NCBI GenBank assembly: GCA_002396385.1
Contig: DGTD01000073.1
Span: 4,220-29,759, forward strand
From: Bacteroidales bacterium UBA4345
GTDB taxonomy: Bacteria; Bacteroidota; Bacteroidia; Bacteroidales; Paludibacteraceae
Length of the DNA stretch: 25,540 bases
Direction: 5' to 3'
The notes beneath the pieces were generated by a model. That model saw nothing but the letters and a program-made list of their open reading frames with translations. It did no database searches and was not told the origin of the DNA. Made by a program: the position numbers and the translations under genes. This document shows, piece after piece, positions 10,989-19,725 of the stretch. Numbering within the stretch: the first letter of the stretch is position 1; every line of letters starts with the position of its first letter.

Positions 10989-11825
10989 ATGAAAATAAAC
11001 AAACTGTTCATCACCTGCGTAGGCTTCTTTATGATAGCCCATACCGCATACAGCAAACAACTCCAAAGTTTTTTGGACTACATAGACAAATACAACAAGA
11101 TTGCCGTTGAGGAAATGAAAGATTACGGCATTCCTGCCAGCATTACCCTTGCACAGGGCCTGCTGGAAAGTGGTGCCGGCCTCAGCCAGCTCTCGAAGGA
11201 AAGCAACAACCACTTCGGCATCAAGTGCCACGACTGGAAGGGCGACCGCGTCTATTTCGACGATGACGAGAAAGGAGAATGCTTCAGAAAATATACCGAC
11301 CCGAAAGACTCGTATAAAGACCACTCAGAATTTTTGGCAAGCCGTCCGCGCTATGCCTCATTGTTCGAATTAAAAAGCACCGACTATAAAGGATGGGCTA
11401 AAGGACTGAAGCAATGCGGCTACGCCACCGACCCCAATTACGCGAACCGGCTTATCAGCCTTATCGAGGAATACGGACTGGACAAGTACGACAAAGACAT
11501 AAAGAAAAAGAAGGACAAAAAAGACTCCCCTTCAGAAGGGAATAAAGACAAGAACAACTCTTCCGACAAACAAGGCGACAACGCAAACGAGAAAAAGAAA
11601 GTTGAATACGTACTGAAGAGTTCTATGGGAACCGTTGACGCAAGCAACACCCATACCGCCTTCAAGAAGAACGGCAAACACGTTGTAATTGCACGGGCAA
11701 ACGACACTTACGAAGGTATAGCCAAAGAATTCGGGTTGAAGAACTGGGAAATCAGATGGTACAACAAAGTAAAAAAAGGTGAGACTCCGGCTGAAGGCAG
11801 TACTGTTATAATTAAGAAGTGGTAG
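10989..11825 (+). CDS. Secreted GH73 glucosaminidase with C-terminal LysM-like domain
   Basis: This 278-residue exported peptidoglycan hydrolase should cleave N-acetylglucosaminyl linkages in the wall. A signal peptide occupies residues 1-22 (FITCVGFFMIAHTAYS). The glucosaminidase (GH73/Flg_J type) domain covers about 25-165, with catalytic Glu60 in LAQGLLESGAG, the SNNHFGIKC motif and the C-terminal YATDPNYANRLISLIEEYGL block. A Lys/Asp/Ser-rich disordered linker (about 170-215) leads to a LysM-like module (about 232-278; HVVIARANDTYEGIAKEFGL) that would anchor the enzyme to peptidoglycan. It is first in a six-gene rightward operon, with a 31-base gap to the next gene. Confidence 0.92.
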   Translation: MKINKLFITCVGFFMIAHTAYSKQLQSFLDYIDKYNKIAVEEMKDYGIPASITLAQGLLESGAGLSQLSKESNNHFGIKCHDWKGDRVYFDDDEKGECFRKYTDPKDSYKDHSEFLASRPRYASLFELKSTDYKGWAKGLKQCGYATDPNYANRLISLIEEYGLDKYDKDIKKKKDKKDSPSEGNKDKNNSSDKQGDNANEKKKVEYVLKSSMGTVDASNTHTAFKKNGKHVVIARANDTYEGIAKEFGLKNWEIRWYNKVKKGETPAEGSTVIIKKW

Positions 11826-11856
11826 CCACTACAGAATCAAAGAAAAACAGAAAGAG

Positions 11857-13665
11857 ATGGAATCAAACTCCCAACAAAGAGGAACAACAATAAAACTGAG
11901 ACACATTGCGGTCGCTGTCGCTGCCGGCCTCATAGCCACCAGTTGCGCCAATATGGGTTCAGGTCCGCAAGGCGGATTAAAAGACTATAGCGCGCCCAAA
12001 TACGTGGGCAGCACACCTGCACCCAACGAAAAAAACTACAACAACAAGAAAATCACCATAAGTTTCGACGAATACATCCAGCTGAGCGACGCCTACAACA
12101 AAGTGGTGGTATCACCGCCACAGGAAAATCCGTTCAGCGTATCTTCGTTAGGAAAGAAGGTGACAGTTGAATTAGAAGACAGCCTGATACCCGACCGCAC
12201 CTATATTATTGACTTTGGCAACTCGATTATAGACAACAACGAAGGGAACGCCATCAACGACTATTTCATCAGTTTCAGCACAGGAAACACTGTCGATTCG
12301 TTCGCCATCAGCGGAAAACTGGTGGATGCGCACACGCTTGCCCCTGTGCAAGGGGTTTATGTCGGAGCCTACGAGTCAGACGCCGACAGCGTGTTCAAAA
12401 AGCACAAGATGGACTATGTGGCAAAAACCGACAACAAAGGAATCTTCAAGATACGCGGTCTGAAAGAAAGGGAATACAGCATCTACGCCCTAAAAGACGT
12501 AAACAGCAACTACAAATACGACGATAAAACCGAAGGTATCGCCGTACTCGGATCCCGCGTGAAAACCAGCCGCATAGAGCAGACAAAACGCGACACTGTA
12601 TACAAAGACTCCACCACCATCGACACTATAAAAACACGCAAAGTCAGCCTATTCAAGCCAGACTCGCTCGTGTTACGCTTCTATAAAGAAATCAAACACC
12701 TGCAGTACTTCAAAAACGCGGCATGGAAGGAGAAAGAGCAAATTGTGCTGAGTTTTGTCAACGAGAAGAAACAGCTGCCGACCATCACCCCACTGAATTT
12801 CAAGAGTAAGGACTGGTACCGGATAGGCACCGGGGTTACATTCGACACCCTCACCTATTGGATTACAGACACACTTGTTGCACAGATGGACACTATAAGG
12901 TTTGCCATAGACTACGAGAAGACCGATTCGTTGGAACGCTTCGTACCCAAAAGAGACACCATCCAACTTTATGCGAAAAAGTGGAAACGGGAGAAGAAAT
13001 ACAAGGGGCCGGAATTCGAGATGAAGCGACAGGTTGAAATATACGCCAAACCGAAACTTAAATGGAAGACACCGGTAATGGCATTGTCGAAAGAGCAAGT
13101 CAAAGTTCAAGAAAAGGCAGACACCCTGTGGAAAGAGATTGAATTTGACATCCAACCTGTTGCCAACGCACCAAGAGAATACGAAATAAATATGGCATTC
13201 GAACCGGAAAAACTTTACCGTATCCGTATCGACAGCGGAATGGTGAGAGATTTAAGCGGTTTTGCGAACAAAGAACGTTTGGAAACCCAATTCAAGTTCA
13301 AGAAAAAGAGCGACTACTCTAATTTGGAGCTAACCATCAAGAATGCCGCTATGCCAGCCTTTGCCGAGCTTTTGAACGGAAGCGAAGCCGTTATAAGGAC
13401 CGTACCGGTGAATGGAGGGAAAATCAGGTTCGAGAATCTGGATCCTTCTGACTACTATATCAGGCTAACAGAAGACACGAACAACGACGGGAAATGGACG
13501 ACAGGCGACTACGACTCCAAAACCGAGCCAGAGAACACCTACTACTACCCAGAGAAGATTACATTAAGAGCCAACTGGGATAGGGAAGAGGACTGGGACA
13601 TAAAGTCGAAAAGACAAGCCGACCAACGTCCGGCCGGTTTGAACAATAAAGACAAAAAGAAATAA
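11857..13665 (+). CDS. Ig-like (Big_5 type) domain lipoprotein
   Basis: This 602-residue protein is predicted to be a lipoprotein. A hydrophobic stretch, HIAVAVAAGLIATSC, ends in Cys30, the likely lipidated residue. Residues about 45-145 (ITISFDEYIQL, LIPDRTYIIDFGNSIIDNNEGN) are characteristic of the bacterial Ig-like 'Big_5' domain. Residues about 150-235 look like a carboxypeptidase-regulatory-like beta-sandwich (GIFKIRGLKEREYSIYALKD), and a calcium-site-like DTNNDGKWTTGDYD lies near the C-terminus. It is a common, functionally uncharacterised Bacteroidota surface or periplasmic protein. It sits 31 bases after the GH73 gene and seven bases before the WbqC gene, so it is co-transcribed with both. 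Confidence 0.85.
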   Translation: MESNSQQRGTTIKLRHIAVAVAAGLIATSCANMGSGPQGGLKDYSAPKYVGSTPAPNEKNYNNKKITISFDEYIQLSDAYNKVVVSPPQENPFSVSSLGKKVTVELEDSLIPDRTYIIDFGNSIIDNNEGNAINDYFISFSTGNTVDSFAISGKLVDAHTLAPVQGVYVGAYESDADSVFKKHKMDYVAKTDNKGIFKIRGLKEREYSIYALKDVNSNYKYDDKTEGIAVLGSRVKTSRIEQTKRDTVYKDSTTIDTIKTRKVSLFKPDSLVLRFYKEIKHLQYFKNAAWKEKEQIVLSFVNEKKQLPTITPLNFKSKDWYRIGTGVTFDTLTYWITDTLVAQMDTIRFAIDYEKTDSLERFVPKRDTIQLYAKKWKREKKYKGPEFEMKRQVEIYAKPKLKWKTPVMALSKEQVKVQEKADTLWKEIEFDIQPVANAPREYEINMAFEPEKLYRIRIDSGMVRDLSGFANKERLETQFKFKKKSDYSNLELTIKNAAMPAFAELLNGSEAVIRTVPVNGGKIRFENLDPSDYYIRLTEDTNNDGKWTTGDYDSKTEPENTYYYPEKITLRANWDREEDWDIKSKRQADQRPAGLNNKDKKK

Positions 13666-13672
13666 GGGCCCT

Positions 13673-14266
13673 ATGGACATCACCCTTTTCCCCAGCTGCT
13701 ATCTGGGTCCTACATCGTACTACAGTTTGCTGCTACAAAGCCAGCAGCCTGTAATAGAGAAATGGGAACACTATACCAAACAGACCTACAGGAACCGCTG
13801 CCGTATTGCCACAGCCAACAAAGTGATGGACCTGACAATACCCATAGAGCGAAACGGACAAAAGACGGTAATGCGCGATGTGAAGATAGCCTACCAACAA
13901 AATTGGCAACAGGTGCATTGGAATGCAATTGAGAGCGCCTACAGGACAAGTCCCTATTTCGAGTATTTTTCCGACGAACTGATAGGCTTTTATGAGAAGG
14001 AAGAGACATACCTCCTCGATTTCAACCTGAAATTGCACGAGAAAGTCTGCGAACTGATGCAAATGCACATTCCAATGGTCTTTACCGACCAATACGAGGC
14101 AGACATAAACGGAAAGGACCTGCGCGAATTGTTCACCCCAAAAAAGGGAAGCACCCAATGCAAGCCCTACCACCAAGTATTTGAGAACCGTTTTGGTTTT
14201 CAGACCGATTTAAGCATTATAGACCTGGTTTTAAACGAAGGTCCAGAAGCATACAAATACTTATAG
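13673..14266 (+). CDS. WbqC-family protein
   Basis: A 197-residue cytoplasmic protein of the WbqC family. The N-terminus MDITLFPSCYLGPTSYYSLL, the central NRCRIATANKVMDLTIPIER and the NWQQVHWNAIESAYRTSPYF segment are diagnostic. WbqC members often occur in polysaccharide or O-antigen loci and have been suggested to act in amino-sugar N-acyl or formyl-type modification, but biochemical evidence is thin. The gene follows the Ig-like lipoprotein gene by seven bases and precedes the acyltransferase by 27, consistent with a surface-glycan or lipid operon. Confidence 0.9.
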   Translation: MDITLFPSCYLGPTSYYSLLLQSQQPVIEKWEHYTKQTYRNRCRIATANKVMDLTIPIERNGQKTVMRDVKIAYQQNWQQVHWNAIESAYRTSPYFEYFSDELIGFYEKEETYLLDFNLKLHEKVCELMQMHIPMVFTDQYEADINGKDLRELFTPKKGSTQCKPYHQVFENRFGFQTDLSIIDLVLNEGPEAYKYL

Positions 14267-14293
14267 TATAAATAAAAAAGAAAGAGGAAGACA

Positions 14294-15451
14294 ATGGAAC
14301 CAGAATATAACGAAGAATATATACGCCCATATAACAACGAAGAAGCACACAATGCCTTCGTACGTGTTTGCGACGAGCCCGAACTGAAGACCGTATTGGA
14401 GTTTATATACAAGGACAAGGCAGAAGAAATGCGACAGTATTTTCTAAGCATAAAAACCATATATGAATTTCAAAAGAACGTAATTGCCCGTTTTGTAATG
14501 AGTGTCGCCGACAAGACGGCAGACAGTCTGACGATTAACGGTTTGGAGAAACACAAAGACGGGAAAAAATACCTCTACACATCGAACCACAGAGACATCA
14601 TTATGGATGCCGCATTCCTCGACACCCTGATGTTGATGAACGATATGGACACCGCCCAAAACGCCATAGGAGACAACCTGTGCGCCAAACAATGGATAAC
14701 AGACATGATGAAACTCAACAAGAACTTCATTGTCAAGCGGAGCGGATCGACCCGTGACATCTATAGCGCATCGGTAAAGCTATCATCGTATATCCGGCGT
14801 CAGATTACCGAAGGGAAAGACTCCATCTGGCTGGCCGAACGAGAGGGGCGTGCCAAAGACTCGAACGACACCGTACAGGAAAGTGTGCTGAAAATGCTGA
14901 GCATGAGTAGCGGAAAAAACATGAAGCAGGGCTTTATGGAACTGAACATAACCCCTGTCAGCATAAGCTACGAATTCGACGGATGCGACTATCTGAAAGC
15001 AAAAGAGTTCCAACAGAAACGGGACAATGCCGATTTCAAAAAGACCAAAGCCGACGACATACTGAGTATGAAGACGGGTATTCTCGGATACAAAGGCAAC
15101 GTTCACTACGAGGTGACAGACAGCATTAACGAAGAACTAGACAAAATGGTTAGCGACGACGACAACCGCGCAACTGTAATTGCGGCCGTCCAGAAGTTAA
15201 TTGACCAACACATCCATAAAAATTACCGCATCTACCCTATCAATTACGTCGCGCTTGACGAGCGCAACGGTAACAGCCAATTTGCCAGCCACTACACAGC
15301 AGCCGACAAAGAGAGATTCGACCAGTATATATCGGGCCAGTTGGGAAAAATAGAGTTGGATAATAAAGATGAGGATTATCTCAGGGGCAAGCTGCTTGAA
15401 ATGTACTCTAATCCACTCATCAACCACCTTGCCGCAACAAATAACGATTAA
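14294..15451 (+). CDS. 1-acyl-sn-glycerol-3-phosphate acyltransferase family protein
   Basis: A 385-residue membrane-associated acyltransferase of the PlsB/PlsC superfamily. Motif I is SNHRDIIMDAAFLD (97-110), in which His99 is the catalytic base. The first Asp follows at +2 and another at +6 rather than the textbook HX4D spacing, a form I recall as usual in Bacteroidota relatives. Further motifs are IVKR (146-149), WLAEREGRAKDS (179-190) and ITPV (motif IV). No strong membrane span is seen. The substrate is probably a glycerolipid or lysophospholipid, but an ornithine- or glycan-lipid acceptor cannot be excluded. The operon position between WbqC and RadC offers no clear substrate clue. Confidence 0.85.
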   Translation: MEPEYNEEYIRPYNNEEAHNAFVRVCDEPELKTVLEFIYKDKAEEMRQYFLSIKTIYEFQKNVIARFVMSVADKTADSLTINGLEKHKDGKKYLYTSNHRDIIMDAAFLDTLMLMNDMDTAQNAIGDNLCAKQWITDMMKLNKNFIVKRSGSTRDIYSASVKLSSYIRRQITEGKDSIWLAEREGRAKDSNDTVQESVLKMLSMSSGKNMKQGFMELNITPVSISYEFDGCDYLKAKEFQQKRDNADFKKTKADDILSMKTGILGYKGNVHYEVTDSINEELDKMVSDDDNRATVIAAVQKLIDQHIHKNYRIYPINYVALDERNGNSQFASHYTAADKERFDQYISGQLGKIELDNKDEDYLRGKLLEMYSNPLINHLAATNND

Positions 15452-15464
15452 AGAAAGGCTAACT

Positions 15465-16217
15465 ATGGAAAACGAGCACCCAGCACAGAAAGGCAACCCT
15501 CCGTCGACGGGGGGCGACCATAGCCATAAACCCATAACCAGCTTCGCTGATGAAGACAAGCCCCGTGAGAAACTGATGGCAAACGGGGCCAGATCGTTAA
15601 GCAACAGCGAGCTACTTGCCATACTGATTGGCACCGGAACAACAAAGAAAACCGCCATAGAGGTATGCCAGGAACTATTGGAAAAGACTGGTAACAAGTT
15701 ACGCAACCTATACGATTTAGATTGGCGCGCATTGACCCAGACAGAAGGAATAGGACCAGCGAAAGCCATCACCATAAAGGCCGCACTTGAGCTTGGGCAC
15801 CGTGTTCCGACAGAAAATAATGAAGACAGAATACTACTAAAATCGTCGGAAGATATATTCCATTACATGAAACCGAGGTTGGAATATCTGACACATGAAG
15901 AGATGTGGATAATCTACCTTAGGCACAACCTTACAGTGATAGACTGTGGGAAAGTGTCGGAAGGGACGTCGACAGCGACCCTATTCGACAACAAGAAAAT
16001 AATGCGCAGCATACTTGACCGGCGGCACTGCAATGCCATTGTGTTACTGCACAACCACCCCTCGGGAAACCTGACTCCAAGTATGCAAGACAAGCAGATA
16101 ACAAAGAAGTTGAAGGAAGCCTGCAAACTCTTTGAAATCCAATTCCTTGACCACATAATAATTGGGGAGGAAGAATACTATAGTTTCAACGATTCAAACC
16201 TTCTTTCAGAACTATGA
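15465..16217 (+). CDS. radC: RadC family JAB/MPN-domain protein
   Basis: A 250-residue RadC. The start ATG at 15465 is preferred over an upstream frame opening at 15369 because the latter overlaps the acyltransferase gene and adds no conserved sequence. An N-terminal helix-hairpin-helix-like part (residues 25-115; LSNSELLAILIGTGT, EGIGPAKAITIKAALEL) precedes the JAB/MPN metalloprotease-like fold. The metal motif HNHPSGNLTPSMQD spans 196-209 (H196, H198, D209), with E145/E146 upstream. RadC was once linked to DNA repair, but its activity is unproven. Its TGA overlaps the next gene's ATG (ATGA), indicating translational coupling with an envelope enzyme. Confidence 0.95.
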   Translation: MENEHPAQKGNPPSTGGDHSHKPITSFADEDKPREKLMANGARSLSNSELLAILIGTGTTKKTAIEVCQELLEKTGNKLRNLYDLDWRALTQTEGIGPAKAITIKAALELGHRVPTENNEDRILLKSSEDIFHYMKPRLEYLTHEEMWIIYLRHNLTVIDCGKVSEGTSTATLFDNKKIMRSILDRRHCNAIVLLHNHPSGNLTPSMQDKQITKKLKEACKLFEIQFLDHIIIGEEEYYSFNDSNLLSEL

Positions 16218-17536
16218 TAGTTATCTACGCCGAGCAAAAAAGCAACCGTTTAGAATATATTGTAAACGAGTTGTTCAAGCATATGTATGGGATGGAGGTC
16301 AGACTGGAATATGAAGCCGACCAATTCTATACCCTACCCGACAACCAGCCCAAAGTCTGCTACGCCTACGAGCACATAGGCAGAAGCCTGCACATAAAAC
16401 CGGCAGAAATACTGTATGAGAAGGGAATAAGGGAACAGACTGAAATAGACGTAGAGCAATGGGAAGGACGCACCTTTATGTTCAGAACCGGGAAAGACCA
16501 CCCCGACACCATACCCTACGACATATTCGCAGCATCGTTTTACCTGCTCAGCCGATACGAGGAATATCTGCCACACGAAAAAGACAGGCACGGCCGCTAC
16601 AAGGCAACCGACAGTCTGGCCTACAAACAGAACTTTTTGGAAGAGCCCGTTGTGGACCAATGGATGCAAACCGCCCTTAACCGGCTCTATGAACTGTTTC
16701 CCGATATGGAACACAGCAAACGGCACTTCAGGTATCTTAAAACTATAGATGTAGACAACGTGTATGCCTACCGCCATAAAGGACTGCTGATAAACGGTAT
16801 GCACGCCGTGGCTGACCTGATGAGCGGCAAGAGCCGTCAGGCCAAACAAAGGCTAAAAGCCGTAATGCGTGTAGAGAAAGACCCCTATTTCAATATAGAG
16901 GAAATGGCAGCCACACACGCGCCCTATGCAAAAGACACCCTGTTCTTCTTCCACTGCGGATGCTATGGGAAATATGACAAGAAAGTATGGTTACCCAGCC
17001 TTCACTACGCAATTGCCAGGAAAAACATATCGAAAACATTCGGTGTGGGGCTGCACCCCTCGTACCGTTCAGCCCACAATGCCAGACTGTTCAACATAGA
17101 GAAAAGCCTTCTTGAATTCCATACAGGGCAACAAATACAGTTGTGCCGTTCGCACTACCTGCTCTTCAACCTGCCAAACGACTACCGCATGCTGGAGAGC
17201 AACGGAATAACCGACGACTACACCATGGGCTATTCGAACAATGCGGGATTTAGAGCAGGGACATCGCTACCATTTCATTTTTACGACCTGCAAGAAGAAC
17301 GGGCAAGCAAACTTGTCATACACCCATTCTGCATAATGGACAAGACACTGCACGCAAATATGGGTCTTGATGCCGATGCAGCCAAACACTACGTACTGGA
17401 AATGGCAAAGAAAGTCAAAGCAGTTAACGGGGAATTCGTAACTATTTTCCACAACGAGAACCAAACCGATGCGGAAGGATTCGGCTGGGAAGGATGGTCG
17501 GCAATGTATAAGGAACTATTACAGGAATTAGGTTGA
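16214..17536 (+). CDS. Polysaccharide deacetylase family protein with DUF7033-like N-terminus
   Basis: A 440-residue protein of the Bacteroidota type in which a DUF7033-like N-terminal domain (about 1-150; hallmark YDIFAASFYLLSRYEEY at 102-118) precedes a divergent carbohydrate-esterase-4-like domain. The CE4 TxDxD motif is TIDVDN (177-182) and GLHPSY (279-284) supplies a conserved His. FHNENQTDAEGF near the C-terminus probably completes the active site. No signal peptide is seen, so a cytoplasmic role in glycan precursor modification is likely. It overlaps radC by four bases. It is the last gene of the operon and converges on the GT2 gene with a single base between stop codons. Confidence 0.85.
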   Translation: MIVIYAEQKSNRLEYIVNELFKHMYGMEVRLEYEADQFYTLPDNQPKVCYAYEHIGRSLHIKPAEILYEKGIREQTEIDVEQWEGRTFMFRTGKDHPDTIPYDIFAASFYLLSRYEEYLPHEKDRHGRYKATDSLAYKQNFLEEPVVDQWMQTALNRLYELFPDMEHSKRHFRYLKTIDVDNVYAYRHKGLLINGMHAVADLMSGKSRQAKQRLKAVMRVEKDPYFNIEEMAATHAPYAKDTLFFFHCGCYGKYDKKVWLPSLHYAIARKNISKTFGVGLHPSYRSAHNARLFNIEKSLLEFHTGQQIQLCRSHYLLFNLPNDYRMLESNGITDDYTMGYSNNAGFRAGTSLPFHFYDLQEERASKLVIHPFCIMDKTLHANMGLDADAAKHYVLEMAKKVKAVNGEFVTIFHNENQTDAEGFGWEGWSAMYKELLQELG

Positions 17537-17537
17537 A

Positions 17538-18431
17538 CTATTCGGTAATGTAACACAAATAGCCCAACTTATACCATTGAAACAAAGCAAGGCAAGGTTT
17601 AGCAGACATCAAATTGACCACCAACCACTTATTAGATAACAGATAAAGGAACTTTAAAGGCTTGACCAGATGGAAACGCCTTAGTTTCGCATAGTAGCGC
17701 AATAGATTGATGTGTTCGGTCAATTGCCGGCATTCCGGCATATCGTTAATCACCAAAAGGTTTTCAACCCCTTTACGGGTCTTTTCAAGAAAAGAGACGT
17801 TGTCGTCGAGATGGGCATGATAAACAGGATTGTCGATATGAGAGATGGAGATACCCTTTTGCTCCAACACGCAGCGCAACATAGAATCCTCATGTCCGTA
17901 AACACTCAGTTTCTCATTGAACGGATACTGTAACATCAGACTACGGCGGATAAAGAAATTCACCGTACTGAAAGCCGAATACGGATTTTTACGCCGTTGT
18001 TCAGCATTCAAAGTCCGTAAAGTGGTGTCGTAGGTCCACCGCAACATACATTCAGGTTGTTTTTGCTCCACCTTATAGGTATACCCCCCGAAAACAACGT
18101 CGGCCGACGTTTGTTCTAGATATCTCTTCAAGTAAAAGTCGTCGACCATAGCCACATCGCAGTCCATGAAGACCAAAAGGTCGAATCTGGCCTTTTGAGC
18201 CAGCCGGTTTCTAATAATGGCCCGGCCAACGTTCTGTGGCATCTGCTCATAAACCACCCCATCCAGATTAACGAGGCATTTGTTGATTTCAACAAATTCG
18301 GGTTGCGAGCAATCGTCGGCCAAGACAATTTCGAAAGGGCAATCTAAAAGCAGAGCCTGCCGGTGCAAATCGTGCACCAGTTTGGAAACGTCTGCATTAT
18401 AGACCGGTATGAGAATAGACAACCCTTTCAT
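17538..18431 (-). CDS. Family 2 glycosyltransferase
   Basis: A 297-residue GT-A fold glycosyltransferase that would transfer a sugar from a nucleotide donor in the cytoplasm. From the chosen ATG at 18431, LSILIPVYN opens the fold, ADDCS follows, and the metal-binding DxD is DCD at 90-92 in FMDCDVAM. GHEDSMLRCVLEQKG supplies the probable catalytic-base ED region. An in-frame ATG at 18443 would add MLVF and overlap the upstream stop, so the shorter start is preferred. It is the third gene of a kdsB-M16-GT2 transcript. Co-transcription with kdsB suggests LPS or surface glycan assembly; donor and acceptor are unknown. Confidence 0.9.
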   Translation of the reverse strand: MKGLSILIPVYNADVSKLVHDLHRQALLLDCPFEIVLADDCSQPEFVEINKCLVNLDGVVYEQMPQNVGRAIIRNRLAQKARFDLLVFMDCDVAMVDDFYLKRYLEQTSADVVFGGYTYKVEQKQPECMLRWTYDTTLRTLNAEQRRKNPYSAFSTVNFFIRRSLMLQYPFNEKLSVYGHEDSMLRCVLEQKGISISHIDNPVYHAHLDDNVSFLEKTRKGVENLLVINDMPECRQLTEHINLLRYYAKLRRFHLVKPLKFLYLLSNKWLVVNLMSAKPCLALFQWYKLGYLCYITE

Positions 18432-18436
18432 AAAAA

Positions 18437-19720
18437 CTAGCATTTACCCGCCACCGAAATACGGAACGACTCAGGTTTCAGATATTTTCTTGCAATTAGT
18501 AGCAAATCTTCAGGAGTAGTAGAATGCAGCACATTCCACCACTGCATGTAATAAGTAGCAGGATCAATCTTATTCAAGACCTTGACCCTATAATCGGAGA
18601 CGAGGTCCATACCTTTGCTGACCTGCTGCAAATACATACCCGCATAGTAGCTTTTCACCATTTCGAGTTCACCAACAGGAACGGGTTCATTAATAAGGCG
18701 CTCTATTTCCTTATAAACTTCAGCGATAAGGGCATCGGTATGCTCAACTGCAGTTTGAGAACTGATTACAATTGTGCTCATATTAGAATAAGCCACCAGT
18801 TGGGCATAAATGCCATAGGTGTAACCTTTATCTTCCCGGATATTGCTCATGAGTCGACTACCGAAAAAGCCACCCAAGACAGAAACCAGAAGTTTCAGTT
18901 TCAGGAAATCGGGATGTTGTTGGGCAATCGTAACGCACCCCATAGACACAGAGTTCTGCAAGCATCCATCCTTCTTACAGAATCTTCTCGCTTCACCAAC
19001 CATCTGCGCTTCAGGTTCAACGAAGTCAAGAGACTTAGACATAGAAGCAGGCAGCTGGCCAAAGGCATCGTTCAACACGCGGAATTCGCTGTCGGAGAAT
19101 CGGCCGGAAACAAAAAATTCCACATTGTCGGGCAGATAAAACCGGCGGTGGAACTCCACCAAATCGTCAAGAACAATTTGGTCGTAATCTTCCGGATTAG
19201 CCGATTTGGCATAAACATGTCCATCACCAAACATCATAGACTTTAGCTGTCTGTTCGAAAGGAAACTCACCTCCTGCATAGAATGGATAAGGTTCTGTCT
19301 ACCGATTTCCCGAGTAATGTTGAATTCCCGTTCTGGAAACGTAGGGGAAAAAACGATGTTGTTCAGTAACGGCAACATTTTGGGCAAATGTTTCGATACG
19401 GAAGAAATCATAACCTCGGTACTCAGTGTAGAAGTTACAGCCTGGAATGAAGTGCCATAAAAGTCGAGTTCCTCGGCCAGCGATTCCGAAGTATAGCCTT
19501 TACAGCCTTCGCGCAGCATACGGCTGGTAGAGGAAGCCTGCAATAATTTAGACTGGCACTGTGTACCCGCCTTAACCGAGAGCAAGATATTCGTATAGCC
19601 TAACGAATTGAAGGGAATACAATGAACCGGTATACCGTTGTCGAGACGGCAGACCTTGTATTCGGGGAAACGGAAGAAACCCGGTTCCTTTATAATGGGA
19701 GGTTTAATAGCGTTCATCAA
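18437..19720 (-). CDS. M16-family peptidase-like protein lacking the HxxEH zinc motif
   Basis: A 427-residue protein with the two-lobe M16 (pitrilysin/insulinase) layout. The second-lobe signature is intact (SRLMSNIREDKGYTYGI, with the R and Y that complete the active site in M16 partners). In the N-terminal lobe the expected HxxEH is replaced by SSTSRMLREGCKGY (about 63-76), so it should not bind catalytic zinc itself. In M16B heterodimers one subunit carries the zinc site and the other the R/Y pair, so this may be a non-catalytic partner. No signal peptide is obvious. It lies five bases after kdsB and just before GT2. MM at the start leaves a one-codon ambiguity (19720 or 19717). Confidence 0.85.
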   Translation of the reverse strand: MMNAIKPPIIKEPGFFRFPEYKVCRLDNGIPVHCIPFNSLGYTNILLSVKAGTQCQSKLLQASSTSRMLREGCKGYTSESLAEELDFYGTSFQAVTSTLSTEVMISSVSKHLPKMLPLLNNIVFSPTFPEREFNITREIGRQNLIHSMQEVSFLSNRQLKSMMFGDGHVYAKSANPEDYDQIVLDDLVEFHRRFYLPDNVEFFVSGRFSDSEFRVLNDAFGQLPASMSKSLDFVEPEAQMVGEARRFCKKDGCLQNSVSMGCVTIAQQHPDFLKLKLLVSVLGGFFGSRLMSNIREDKGYTYGIYAQLVAYSNMSTIVISSQTAVEHTDALIAEVYKEIERLINEPVPVGELEMVKSYYAGMYLQQVSKGMDLVSDYRVKVLNKIDPATYYMQWWNVLHSTTPEDLLLIARKYLKPESFRISVAGKC

Positions 19721-19725
19721 AAAAG

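Noticed and set aside
15369..15464. Upstream extension of the radC frame
   Set aside because: It overlaps the acyltransferase gene in another frame and adds no conserved residues; ATG 15465 follows an A/G-rich ribosome-binding region.
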